From: Polynucleobacter tropicus
Lineage (GTDB): Bacteria > Pseudomonadota > Gammaproteobacteria > Burkholderiales > Burkholderiaceae
DNA length: 64,000 bases
NCBI RefSeq assembly: GCF_013307225.1
Contig: NZ_CP028942.1
Location: 1,426,001 to 1,490,000 of the forward strand
Direction: 5' to 3'
Below, piece after piece: positions 15,975 through 25,315 of the stretch. The position numbers and the translations under genes are program-made. The notes under the pieces are model-generated. The model saw nothing but the letters and a program-made list of their open reading frames with translations, was not told the origin of the DNA and ran no database searches. The stretch's first letter is position 1. Each line of letters starts with the position of its first letter.

Positions 15975-16919
15975 TTACCAACTAGCTTTAATGCTAAATC
16001 CAGTTGGACTGTACTCTAGGGTCGCTTTTGCCCCAACAGGTAACGTCAGCTTTTCTGCCTGATGACCAAACGGTAAGTCCGTCAAAATCGGTATCTGTTT
16101 TGGCAAACGGCTACGAATTACCTCTATTGCACGCTCTAAGTTGTAGCCTTTATCGTTATCGTATAAACGATAGGAAGAAAAGCCACCCAATAATATGGCG
16201 GACTGATTTTGAAGAATGCCAGCATCAACCAACTGCATCATCATTCTTTCCAATCGGTAAGGATGCTCGTTCACATCTTCTAAAAATAGAATACCGCCCT
16301 TCGTTTGCGCTGAAGATGGCAGATAAGACGTTCCAACAAGACTAGCTATCACGGTCAAATTACCACCCCAAAGCAATCCTGTGATCGAACCTGCAGCCAC
16401 CTCACCCAAAAAAGATTGTGGCGCTTGAATTTGACAATCCAACTTCCGGTCTTTTACGGCCGATACGAAATGCCTCCACATGAATGGGTCTGGAGAGAGA
16501 TTCTTACCATTCTCATCAAATCGACCAAAGTCATAATTGAGCATTGGGCCAGATAAAGTGACTGCGCCAGTCTTCTCTAGTAATGCAAGCTCAAACACTG
16601 TGAAATCACTATGTCCACAAATTTGCAAGCCGCCCTTAACCGCATTAGCAATCCCATTCCAATCAATGTCAGGCAATAAGCGATGAATACCATACCCACC
16701 CCGCATTGCCATCACCAGATTTTTTGGATCCACTTTTGCTAAACCATTTAATTCATTTAAACGCTCAGCATCGCTACCAGCAAAACGCTCTTGAACGCGA
16801 TGTACACACTGAGCATTGGCAATCTCAATACCTTGGCTTTGAAGATAGGCAATACCTACCTCAGGACTTTTAGGGTCGATATTAGCGCCAGAGGGGGCGA
16901 TAAGATAAATAGATTTCAC
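15975..16919 (-). CDS. ldcA: LD-carboxypeptidase (peptidoglycan recycling)
   Basis: The 314-residue enzyme belongs to family S66, which removes the terminal D-alanine from tetrapeptides released during cell-wall recycling. The nucleophile serine lies in CGHSDFTVFEL near residue 100; the catalytic glutamate is in LEDVNEHPYRLERM, and the histidine in LPFGHQAEKLTLPVG near residue 285. There is no signal peptide, as expected for a cytoplasmic enzyme. The GTG start overlaps the tadA stop by four bases (GTGA), so the two are probably translationally coupled. It is the last gene of the long gua-que run. Confidence 0.91.
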   Translation of the reverse strand: MKSIYLIAPSGANIDPKSPEVGIAYLQSQGIEIANAQCVHRVQERFAGSDAERLNELNGLAKVDPKNLVMAMRGGYGIHRLLPDIDWNGIANAVKGGLQICGHSDFTVFELALLEKTGAVTLSGPMLNYDFGRFDENGKNLSPDPFMWRHFVSAVKDRKLDCQIQAPQSFLGEVAAGSITGLLWGGNLTVIASLVGTSYLPSSAQTKGGILFLEDVNEHPYRLERMMMQLVDAGILQNQSAILLGGFSSYRLYDNDKGYNLERAIEVIRSRLPKQIPILTDLPFGHQAEKLTLPVGAKATLEYSPTGFSIKASW

Positions 16920-17374
16920 CTACGCTCCTTAAAGAAGCTGCGTAGTAGCTGGCCACACTCCTCACCCATAACCCCACCCTCGACTGTTGTCTGATGATTG
17001 ATTTGTTTTGATGAGAATACATCTAAAACGCTTCCAGCGGCTCCCGTCTTTGGATCGGGTGCTCCATAGACAACACGATCCAAGCGCGCATGAAGCATTG
17101 CACCGGCGCACATTGTGCAGGGCTCCAAAGTCACATAAAGGGTACTACCAGGCAAGCGATAGTTTTCTTCGGCCTTAGCGGCACCCCTAAGCGCCAACAT
17201 TTCTGCATGAGCACTCGGATCATGATGAGTAATAGGCTGATTGAATGCCTTGGAAATAACCTTGCCATCTCGAACCAAAACCGCACCCACAGGAACCTCA
17301 CCCTCTAGGGCGGCCAACTGCGCTTGCTCAATGGCTTGCTGCATAAATTGATGATCAAGTTCAGCTTGAGTCAT
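16916..17374 (-). CDS. tadA: tRNA adenosine(34) deaminase TadA
   Basis: The 152-residue zinc deaminase converts adenosine 34 to inosine in tRNA-Arg(ACG). The zinc and proton-transfer motif HAEMLAL lies near residue 60 and PCTMCAGAML near residue 90. A basic C terminus (RSFFKERR) is present, as is usual for tRNA contact. It starts directly after the queD stop and its own stop overlaps ldcA. With queD and queE, two different wobble-position modification pathways are side by side here. Length and motifs match the family well. Confidence 0.94.
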   Translation of the reverse strand: MTQAELDHQFMQQAIEQAQLAALEGEVPVGAVLVRDGKVISKAFNQPITHHDPSAHAEMLALRGAAKAEENYRLPGSTLYVTLEPCTMCAGAMLHARLDRVVYGAPDPKTGAAGSVLDVFSSKQINHQTTVEGGVMGEECGQLLRSFFKERR

Positions 17375-17839
17375 TTATTGGCGATATACATCCGCCCAAC
17401 AATTGGGTGTTTCATAAAGACGAACTGCGGAGAGTTCAAGTCGGCCACCAAAAGCTTTATTAAATACTGGTTGCAAAATTGCAAAAGCGGTATTGGCTAA
17501 GTTTTCTACTGTGGGCACATGTTCCATGATCACAGTTTTATGATTTGGCATGCTGGCCAAGAATGCTACCAATTTTTCATCTTCTTTTGCCACCAAGAAT
17601 GCATGATCCCAGAGCTCAACTACATATTGATTGGTGAGACGCTTGATATCTCCAAAATCCAATACCATTCCATCGTCCGCCTTACCAGGATGATCCGCTA
17701 CCTCGCCAGTTAGGGTTACCTCAATGGCATATCGATGTCCATGCAAATGTCGACACTGGCCATCATGATTAGGAATGCGGTGACCTGAATCAAATTCAAG
17801 GCGACGTGTAATGGAGATGTTGGATGGTTTTTTAGTCAT
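17375..17839 (-). CDS. queD: 6-carboxytetrahydropterin synthase QueD
   Basis: The 154-residue protein is the QueD member of the PTPS family, which makes 6-carboxytetrahydropterin from dihydroneopterin triphosphate on the path to queuosine and preQ0. Zinc-binding histidines are seen in FDSGHRIPNHDGQCRHLHGH near residues 15-35, with the catalytic cysteine in GQCRHLHGH. VLDFGDIKRLTNQYV and a conserved VPTVENLANTAFA segment follow. The ATG is followed 38 bases upstream by queE on the same strand, so both steps are coexpressed. QueC and the GTP cyclohydrolase are not in this window. Confidence 0.93.
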   Translation of the reverse strand: MTKKPSNISITRRLEFDSGHRIPNHDGQCRHLHGHRYAIEVTLTGEVADHPGKADDGMVLDFGDIKRLTNQYVVELWDHAFLVAKEDEKLVAFLASMPNHKTVIMEHVPTVENLANTAFAILQPVFNKAFGGRLELSAVRLYETPNCWADVYRQ

Positions 17840-17877
17840 TCAAATTTATCAAAGCGTGGCTGCTATATGCGCCCTAT

Positions 17878-18531
17878 TTATCGGATTCCAATCAGTTTAT
17901 GCGATTGAATACTTAATCTCCATAATGGACGCTTTTGGCACAAAGAAACAGCCAACTCAGTATTACTTTTTACGTCCGGTCCATCCATAGGCTGCAAGAA
18001 GCGATTGCGGTAGTCCATCTTCTCAAATCGAGACATTAATTTTTCAAGGGCATCATGGCCCGCTTGCGGCACCACTAATTTCAATTCATTCGCCTGGAGA
18101 ACAATTAGTTCAGATCCAGCCTTCGGGCTGACGCACACCCAATCTACACCCTTGGGCACCTTGATGGTTCCATTTGTTTCAATGGCGACCTCAAAACCTT
18201 TTTGATGAAGTGCATTAATAAGATCTTCATCTAACTGTAGCAACGGTTCGCCACCGGTAAAAACTACATATCGTTGCTGAGGGCCCGCTGAGGTGCTTTT
18301 CCAAGACTGCTCAATTGCTGCCGCGAGATCCTGCGCAGTATTAAATTTACCGCCACCAATGCCATCGCTTCCCACAAAATCAGTATCGCAAAATTGGCAA
18401 ACAGCACTAGCGCGATCCTCTTCGCGACCACTCCATAAATTACAACCAGCAAAGCGGCAAAAAACCGCAGCACGACCAGCATGTGCGCCTTCGCCTTGAA
18501 GAGTTGGGAAAAGTTCTTTTACGGTATACAT
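17878..18531 (-). CDS. queE: 7-carboxy-7-deazaguanine synthase QueE
   Basis: The 217-residue radical SAM enzyme makes 7-carboxy-7-deazaguanine, the step after QueD. Its cluster-binding motif is not the standard C-x3-C-x2-C: the cysteines in GCNLW...CQFC are spaced C-x14-C-x2-C, near residues 31-49, a form known in one QueE subtype. TGGEPLLQ, a SAM-binding element, lies near residue 93. The N terminus MYTVKELFPTLQGEGAHAGR is typical. It is separated from the lipoprotein gene upstream by 28 bases. Pathway assignment is firm. Confidence 0.93.
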   Translation of the reverse strand: MYTVKELFPTLQGEGAHAGRAAVFCRFAGCNLWSGREEDRASAVCQFCDTDFVGSDGIGGGKFNTAQDLAAAIEQSWKSTSAGPQQRYVVFTGGEPLLQLDEDLINALHQKGFEVAIETNGTIKVPKGVDWVCVSPKAGSELIVLQANELKLVVPQAGHDALEKLMSRFEKMDYRNRFLQPMDGPDVKSNTELAVSLCQKRPLWRLSIQSHKLIGIR

Positions 18532-18559
18532 GGCAATACGCTCATTTTAAGCGTATTGC

Positions 18560-19267
18560 CTACTTCCAGGAGACTAGCTCCCACTGCCAATAGTCTTCCC
18601 AGTATGCATTTGACCAGAAGACTCCAGGAGTAATGTAGCGCCCAGATCCCCTGCGTATGACCCAGCGGCCGATTTCCGGGAAGAACCACACATCCTCCTC
18701 GCGGATGTTCATCACCCTAAATAGATCATTACTCTCAAAATACGGGATTTCATTATGGTAATGAAGGGTAGCAAAACGACCTGCTGGAGAAGCTACTTGC
18801 TCCCAGCCTAATGCCACCATATTCAAGCCCCAGTAAAAATTACTTCCTGGATTTGATAGCACTTCATAACGCGACTTATAAAATGCATTCGAACCTGATT
18901 GCATTTGTGCTGGCCACAAAGGTATTGGCTGCTGAAACCTTTGTGGCGGACTCCAATGGGGATCTTGCAAAATGAATCCCCAAGGTGACTGAATTTCATC
19001 TGGCAGTGGTCCCGCCTTGACTCCGACACGTTGAATCCGAATCACATCACCAACAGAAACCACCTTCTCAGTTACGGTGTCGATAATTTCTTGATTAAAG
19101 ACGTTTCGTACTTGATATACCCACTCTTGACCAATCTTTGGCGTCCTAACTACTGGAGCGGGAGTCGGTTGCGCTAGTGCTGGGCCCTCAGGAAAGGGTT
19201 GGGAAGAAATACACCCTACCAATAATATTGATAGGGCGATAGATGAAAGCGCCCTACAAGAGATCAC
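18560..19267 (-). CDS. Lipoprotein of unknown function, paralogue of the next gene
   Basis: I do not recognise the family. From the GTG at 19267 the protein has 235 residues; its signal peptide ends in an LVGC lipobox. That start overlaps the upstream paralogue's stop (GTGA); a longer frame starts with GTG at 19288. After a proline-rich linker come VRTPKIGQEWVYQVRNVF, a WGFILQDPHW block, a GWEQVASPAGRF block and IGRWVIRRGSGRYI near the end. The same blocks, in the same order, occur in the neighbouring gene. The C terminus ends WQWELVSWK. No catalytic signature can be seen. A beta-rich envelope protein is likely. Confidence 0.7.
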   Translation of the reverse strand: MISCRALSSIALSILLVGCISSQPFPEGPALAQPTPAPVVRTPKIGQEWVYQVRNVFNQEIIDTVTEKVVSVGDVIRIQRVGVKAGPLPDEIQSPWGFILQDPHWSPPQRFQQPIPLWPAQMQSGSNAFYKSRYEVLSNPGSNFYWGLNMVALGWEQVASPAGRFATLHYHNEIPYFESNDLFRVMNIREEDVWFFPEIGRWVIRRGSGRYITPGVFWSNAYWEDYWQWELVSWK

Positions 19268-19965
19268 TTGTAAGAAGTTAATTGCCACTGCAAGCTATCT
19301 TCTAAATTGGGAGTTCCAAGCTGACCTTGAATCATGTATGAACCAGAAGACTCGCGCGCAACCCAGCGACCAATGCTTGGGGCAAACCAAACAGTCTCTC
19401 TACGAATGCAATTCACTTTATTGTCATCATTACTTTCGTAGTTCACCAAGCTTTGATAACGCAATGTTAAGAAAGTTCCTGCGGGAACGGTAATTTGCTC
19501 CCAGCCATGGGCGCTCATATATTCTTGCCAGTTATAAGCAGAATCGGGGTATCCCGCCAGCTTGTATTTAGTGATGAATTGCTTATTCCAAGTAGCGCTT
19601 AACTCTTGAGGCCACAATGGAATAGCGGGGCTGAAGCTCACTACTTTAGGCCACTGTGGATCAGTCAAAACCATACCCCAAGGACCCTGAACTTCGTTGG
19701 CTAATCTTCCACCGCTTTCGTCCGAGCGCTCAATCACAATGGTTGAGCCAACACTAGCCACTCGCTCGGTTACCAAGCCTAGATTTTTGCCATCAAATAC
19801 ATCACGCTTTATATAGGTCCATTCTTGCCCCACTTGTGGAAGGCGAACAGATGGCAATGGCTTTGGCTGTGCAACAGGTGTACCGCGCTCATAACCCAAT
19901 GGCACGCCACAAGCTACTGGGGCCAAAGCTGCTGAAGCGATGAATACACGACGAGATAAATTCAT
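19264..19965 (-). CDS. Lipoprotein of unknown function with twin-arginine-like signal, paralogue of the previous gene
   Basis: The ATG at 19965 is chosen because GGAGG lies five bases upstream; it gives a 233-residue protein starting MNLSRRVFIASAALAPVAC. The SRRVF motif resembles a twin-arginine export signal, and APVAC could be a lipobox. The mature part aligns with the downstream gene: VRLPQVGQEWTYIKRDVF, WGMVLTDPQW, GWEQITVPAGTF and IGRWVARESSGSYM. The two genes overlap at GTGA, so they arose by tandem duplication and are cotranslated. The function is unknown and I know of no named family for either. Confidence 0.72.
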   Translation of the reverse strand: MNLSRRVFIASAALAPVACGVPLGYERGTPVAQPKPLPSVRLPQVGQEWTYIKRDVFDGKNLGLVTERVASVGSTIVIERSDESGGRLANEVQGPWGMVLTDPQWPKVVSFSPAIPLWPQELSATWNKQFITKYKLAGYPDSAYNWQEYMSAHGWEQITVPAGTFLTLRYQSLVNYESNDDNKVNCIRRETVWFAPSIGRWVARESSGSYMIQGQLGTPNLEDSLQWQLTSYK

Positions 19966-19969
19966 ATTT

Positions 19970-19974
19970 CCTCC
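19970..19974 (-). promoter_or_regulatory. Ribosome-binding site deciding the start at 19965
   Basis: GGAGG, spaced four bases from the ATG. It excludes the longer frame that begins at 20001 inside the DUF455 gene. Confidence 0.75.
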
Positions 19975-19990
19975 AAAAATCCTCAAACAA

Positions 19991-20788
19991 CTATACCCCA
20001 AGCAAACTTAACTCTTCAACCGTAAACCCTGCTTGCTTACGAGCGTCAAGATTAAATGGCCCCCTCAATTTTGGAGCGCGATACTGCTTGGCAAGATCCC
20101 TATAGGCAGAAATTGGGGATAAGCTTGCCTTATTGCATAAGAAGTTAAACCAATGATTACCAACAAAAACGTGTCCAATCTCATCACGAAGAATAATCTC
20201 GAGAATCTCGACAGCTCGGACGTCTTTGATTTGCTTGAAACGATCGCGAATCATCGGCACGGCATCTAAGCCTCTTGCCTCCATGGTTCTGGGCACCAAA
20301 GCCATTCTGGCGATTACCGAATCCTGAGTTCTTTCAACCATCTCCCACAGACTGTTGTGTGCTTGAAAGTCTCCGTAAGAGTATCCAAACGATTGAATAT
20401 ATTCATTTACCAGGGTGAAGTGATAAGCTTCTTCTTTGGCAACCTTTAACCAGTCTGCGTAATACTGCTCAGGCATATCCGGGAAACGCCAGATGGCATC
20501 TAGAGCAAGATTGATGGCATTAAATTCAATATGCGCCAATGAATGCAGCAAAGAAGCCCTGCCCTCAACAGTGTCCATCTTTCGTTTGGGAACCTCTAAA
20601 GGAGGAACTAACTCTGGCTTATGTGGTCGACCTGGAAGATCAAGTTTAGTGCCATCGTAAATTGCAGCAGCATTGAGATTAATCTTTTGCTGTTGATAGT
20701 CGTCAAATAACTGAAATGTTCGACTAACTTTAATCTGTGGGTTCGTTATTGCCAAAATTTCAAGGGCAGTTTGGCGCAACTCAGTCAT
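19991..20788 (-). CDS. Ferritin-like DUF455 protein
   Basis: The 265-residue, mostly helical protein belongs to DUF455, a branch of the ferritin-like superfamily. Potential di-metal ligands are visible as HIEFNAINLALDAIW near residue 88, KEEAYHFTLVNEY near residue 123 and RDEIGHVFVGNHWF near residue 206. That is the E...ExxH pattern repeated as in di-iron helical bundles. No reaction is established for the family. The ATG at 20788 is preferred to a GTG one codon earlier. The gene begins 15 bases after guaA ends and 25 bases precede the lipoproteins, so it sits inside the gua run. Confidence 0.82.
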   Translation of the reverse strand: MTELRQTALEILAITNPQIKVSRTFQLFDDYQQQKINLNAAAIYDGTKLDLPGRPHKPELVPPLEVPKRKMDTVEGRASLLHSLAHIEFNAINLALDAIWRFPDMPEQYYADWLKVAKEEAYHFTLVNEYIQSFGYSYGDFQAHNSLWEMVERTQDSVIARMALVPRTMEARGLDAVPMIRDRFKQIKDVRAVEILEIILRDEIGHVFVGNHWFNFLCNKASLSPISAYRDLAKQYRAPKLRGPFNLDARKQAGFTVEELSLLGV

Positions 20789-20803
20789 CACAAAAGCCGA
20801 TGC

Positions 20804-22411
20804 TTATTCCCACTCGATCGTAGCAGGAGGTTTTCCGCTAATGTCGTACACCACACGGTTAATGCCACGCACTTCATTGATGATGCGATTAGAAACTTTA
20901 CCAAGCAGATCATGCGGCAAATGCGCCCAGTGCGCAGTCATGAAATCTTGGGTTTGCACTGCACGCAGAGCAACAACATACTCATAAGTTCTGCCATCGC
21001 CCATCACGCCAACTGACTTCACTGGCAAGAACACTGCAAATGCCTGGCTAGTCAGGTCATACCAAGATTTATGGCTGGCTTCATCAATGGTACTGCGCAA
21101 CTCTTCAATAAAAATCGCATCCGCTCTTTGCAGCAGACTTGCAAACTCTGCCTTAACCTCACCCAAGATGCGAACACCAAGACCTGGGCCAGGGAAAGGA
21201 TGGCGATAGACCATCTCGCGAGGAAGCCCTAAGGCCACACCAAGTTCACGCACCTCATCTTTAAAGAGCTCACGCAATGGCTCAAGCAATTTGAGATGCA
21301 TATCTTCAGGCAAGCCGCCCACATTGTGGTGACTCTTAATAGTATGAGCACCTTTTTTACCTTTACCGGCAGACTCGATCACGTCTGGATAGATGGTACC
21401 CTGCGCCAACCACTTAGCGTTCTTAATCTTTCCAGACTCAGTCTGGAAAATTTCCACAAACTCTTTGCCAATAATTTTTCGCTTGGCTTCTGGATCAGCC
21501 ACACCAGCAAGCTTAGACATAAAGGTATCTTTTGCATCAACGCGAATCACCTTCACACCTAGATTGCGAGCAAACATCTCCATAACCATATCGCCTTCAT
21601 TTAGACGAAGCAGGCCGTGATCGACGAAAACGCAAGTTAACTGATCGCCGATAGCGCGGTGAATTAAGGCAGCGGCAACACTCGAGTCAACACCACCAGA
21701 TAAGCCCAAAATAACTTCTTCATCGCCAACTTGTTTGCGAATATTTTCAACTGCTTCTGCAATGTAATCGCCCATGACCCAATCTGGCTTACAACCGCAG
21801 ATTTGATGTACAAAGCGCTCCAGAATTGCAGTCCCTTGAATGGTGTGTGTTACCTCTGGATGAAACTGGAAAGCATAGAAGCGGCGCTTCTCATCCGCCA
21901 TACCTGCAATTGGACAAGAATCAGTCGAAGCCATTAAGGCAAATTCGGGAGGCAGTTTAGTTACTGAATCGCCGTGACTCATCCACACCTTCAGAATGCC
22001 ATGGCCTTCACTGGTAGAAAAATCTTGTATGCCTTTGAGCAGATTTGTGTGGCCATGTGCACGCACTTCAGAGTAACCAAATTCGCGAGCCTTGCCGAGT
22101 GACTCAGCCGAGGCAACAGCGCCACCCAATTGGGTTGCCATAGTTTGCATGCCATAGCAGATACCCAATACGGGAACGTCAAGCTCAAAAACAATTTGTG
22201 GTGCTCGTGGACTGCCAGCCTCTGTAACCGAGCTTGGACCACCAGAGAGAATGATTCCCTTGCCACCCTGCTCTTGAATAAATTTGCGAATGAATTCTGG
22301 ATCGCAATCATAGGGGTGTATTTCTGAATACACGCGCCCATCACGCACACGTCTTGCAATTAATTGAGTTACTTGTGAACCAAAGTCGAGAATCAGTATT
22401 TTGTCGTGCAC
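20804..22411 (-). CDS. guaA: GMP synthase (glutamine-hydrolysing)
   Basis: The 535-residue enzyme converts XMP to GMP with ATP and glutamine. The N-terminal class I amidotransferase domain has [10 protein letters not shown], with the nucleophile cysteine near residue 84, and the His-Glu pair in QFHPEV. The ATP pyrophosphatase loop [11 protein letters not shown] lies near residue 235, and the C-terminal dimerisation domain ends with the family's usual KPPATIEWE. The start is GTG. guaB lies upstream with 36 bases between them, a guaBA operon. All expected motifs are present and the length is normal. Confidence 0.97.
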   Translation of the reverse strand: MHDKILILDFGSQVTQLIARRVRDGRVYSEIHPYDCDPEFIRKFIQEQGGKGIILSGGPSSVTEAGSPRAPQIVFELDVPVLGICYGMQTMATQLGGAVASAESLGKAREFGYSEVRAHGHTNLLKGIQDFSTSEGHGILKVWMSHGDSVTKLPPEFALMASTDSCPIAGMADEKRRFYAFQFHPEVTHTIQGTAILERFVHQICGCKPDWVMGDYIAEAVENIRKQVGDEEVILGLSGGVDSSVAAALIHRAIGDQLTCVFVDHGLLRLNEGDMVMEMFARNLGVKVIRVDAKDTFMSKLAGVADPEAKRKIIGKEFVEIFQTESGKIKNAKWLAQGTIYPDVIESAGKGKKGAHTIKSHHNVGGLPEDMHLKLLEPLRELFKDEVRELGVALGLPREMVYRHPFPGPGLGVRILGEVKAEFASLLQRADAIFIEELRSTIDEASHKSWYDLTSQAFAVFLPVKSVGVMGDGRTYEYVVALRAVQTQDFMTAHWAHLPHDLLGKVSNRIINEVRGINRVVYDISGKPPATIEWE

Positions 22412-22447
22412 GAAACAATCACTCTTTAAGTCAGCATTTATTTATTT

Positions 22448-23920
<1,473 letters not shown>

Positions 23921-23937
23921 CTAGTCGCAAAAACAGA

Positions 23938-24288
23938 TTATAGCCTCCTAGCCCTCCTTTTTGCTGCTGCAGCCTGGAATTTGGCATCCTGGTTCTGGTT
24001 CGCCTTCTTGCGGCGTACCGCCTTGGGATCAATTAATAAGGGGGAATAAAGCTCTAGGCGGTCACCTTCATAAATTCGGCTATCCCAGTCCTTGCGCTTC
24101 CCGAAAACCCCAAAACAGCCCTTTCTGGAGATTGCTGGATCTTCTTGGCTTAATGCGAGTCCCGCTTTTACTAAGGCAAGCCCAATAGTTGGGCTCTCGC
24201 CTAGCTTGATGACCAGCTCGAATGGCTTGAGAGTGGGCTCACCCTCTCTTGCATCACATAGCCAAATATTAAGCATTCGATCAGCCAT
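23938..24288 (-). CDS. rnfH: RnfH family ubiquitin-like protein (UPF0125)
   Basis: The real protein is about 116 residues and begins MADRMLNIWLCDAREG at the ATG at 24288; the open frame extends upstream to 24492 but there it is antisense-like sequence within ratA. FELVIKLGESPTIGLALVKAGL and VFGKRKDWDSRIYEGDRLELYSPLLIDPK are characteristic of the RnfH beta-grasp fold. The basic tail KRRARRL is typical. The gene overlaps the end of ratA by eight bases, the usual RatA-RnfH pairing. The biochemical role is unknown. Confidence 0.88.
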   Translation of the reverse strand: MADRMLNIWLCDAREGEPTLKPFELVIKLGESPTIGLALVKAGLALSQEDPAISRKGCFGVFGKRKDWDSRIYEGDRLELYSPLLIDPKAVRRKKANQNQDAKFQAAAAKRRARRL

Positions 24289-24712
24289 ACACTTCTTCAG
24301 CTCGCTTAACAAAACAATCCACGAAAGTTCCAGCAATGTGCCCAAACACTGGTCCAATAATTTTGTCCAGAATGACGCTTTTGAACTCCCAATGCAACTT
24401 GAACTCCACCTTACAAGCATCTTCACGCAGAGGGATGAAGTTCCATTGACCCGAGAAATACTTGAATGGCCCATCCACAAAAACCATGTCAATGGTTTCA
24501 GGTCGATGATTCACATTACGCGTATGGAAAAACTGATTTATGCCCTTAAAGCTGATATTGATTTTGGCATCTAAAACGGTTTCGGTCTGCTCAAAGATTT
24601 CCACTCCGCCACACCAGGGCAGGAATTCAGGATATCGCGCTACATCAGTCACCAAGCCATACATTCGGTCGGCTGATTGGCCAATTAAAACGGTCTTGTA
24701 GACGTCTGCCAT
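24281..24712 (-). CDS. ratA: RatA-like START-domain protein (coenzyme Q-binding / toxin homologue)
   Basis: The 143-residue protein belongs to the RatA/COQ10 family with a START-like lipid-binding fold. MADVYKTVLIGQSADRMYGL is the typical N terminus, and YPEFLPWCGGVEIFEQTETV and the closing IAGTFVDCFVKRAEEVYG follow. E. coli RatA was described as a toxin that blocks 70S ribosome assembly, whereas COQ10 relatives bind ubiquinone. Which role applies here is not visible. It is divergent from smpB with only 25 bases between the starts, an arrangement common in proteobacteria, so the two promoters must overlap or lie in the coding regions. Confidence 0.9.
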   Translation of the reverse strand: MADVYKTVLIGQSADRMYGLVTDVARYPEFLPWCGGVEIFEQTETVLDAKINISFKGINQFFHTRNVNHRPETIDMVFVDGPFKYFSGQWNFIPLREDACKVEFKLHWEFKSVILDKIIGPVFGHIAGTFVDCFVKRAEEVYG

Positions 24713-24737
24713 AATCGTTATTGGAAGCTAAATAAAT

Positions 24738-25190
24738 ATGAGTATCGTCGATAACAAAAAAGCTTTCTTCGATTATTTTATCGAGGAGCGCTTTGAGGCA
24801 GGGCTAGTTCTGGAGGGTTGGGAGGTAAAAGCCATCCGAGCAGGTCGCGTGCACATTAAAGAAGCGTATGTGGTGATACGTAAGGCTGAGCTTTTTCTGA
24901 TCGGTTGCCACATTACCCCCCTTCTTTCCGCCTCCACTCACATTGTTCCCGATAGCGTCCGCACCAGAAAGCTATTGCTAAATGCGATCGAGATTCGTAA
25001 GTTGATTGGCAAAGTAGAACAAAAAGGTTACACACTCGTTCCATTAAATCTGCATTTCTCCAAAGGCAGAGTGAAATGCGAGATTGGATTGGCGAGAGGT
25101 AAAAAACAACACGACAAACGTGCAGCCACGAAAGAGCGCGAATGGGAAGTGCAAAAAGGCAGGATTGCTCGCGGCGATCTAAACGCGTAA
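24738..25190 (+). CDS. smpB: SsrA-binding protein SmpB
   Basis: The 150-residue protein binds tmRNA and brings it to stalled ribosomes. [23 protein letters not shown] is the usual start, [20 protein letters not shown] the RNA-binding core, and [20 protein letters not shown] the conserved basic end of the fold. The C-terminal tail is basic and flexible, as expected. The gene ends 125 bases before the ATP-grasp gene. No intrinsic terminator with a T-run was seen after it, though a CCCCACGGGG palindrome lies just downstream. The tmRNA gene itself is not in this window. Confidence 0.96.
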   Translation: MSIVDNKKAFFDYFIEERFEAGLVLEGWEVKAIRAGRVHIKEAYVVIRKAELFLIGCHITPLLSASTHIVPDSVRTRKLLLNAIEIRKLIGKVEQKGYTLVPLNLHFSKGRVKCEIGLARGKKQHDKRAATKEREWEVQKGRIARGDLNA

Positions 25191-25234
25191 CAACCCCACG
25201 GGGGACTAATCTAAAGTCCAGTATTTAAGCATGC

Positions 25235-25251
25235 TGCACCCGTCTGGTGCA
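25235..25251. promoter_or_regulatory. Perfect NtrC-type dyad upstream of the Anbu gene cluster
   Basis: TGCACC-CGTCT-GGTGCA matches exactly the NtrC (NRI) consensus TGCACC-N5-GGTGCA known from glnA and other nitrogen-regulated promoters. A third half, GCACC at 25257-25261, can pair instead with GGTGC at 25246-25250, so as RNA it could form two alternative hairpins. The site lies 65-80 bases before the ATP-grasp start. No sigma-54 promoter (GG-N10-GC) could be found between the site and the gene, which lowers confidence in NtrC activation. The remaining sequence of the 125-base gap shows nothing else clear. Confidence 0.45.
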
Positions 25252-25315
25252 TAACAGCACCAAGCTGCTTCACATTTTTTAATTCAGCCACATCAAAGGC
25301 ATTAGCTTTATAAGC

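Noticed and set aside
16004..16345. 113-codon open frame on the plus strand over ldcA
   Set aside because: Low-quality sequence opposite a gene with full catalytic motifs.
24289..24492. Upstream extension of rnfH
   Set aside because: It lies within ratA in another frame; the RnfH family begins at MADRMLNIWL.
25197..25207. CCCCACGGGG palindrome after smpB as a terminator
   Set aside because: The loop is too small and no T-run follows.
25297..25312. AGGCAT-N5-TTATA as a sigma-54 promoter for the ATP-grasp gene
   Set aside because: The essential GC at -12 is missing, and initiation would fall inside the gene.
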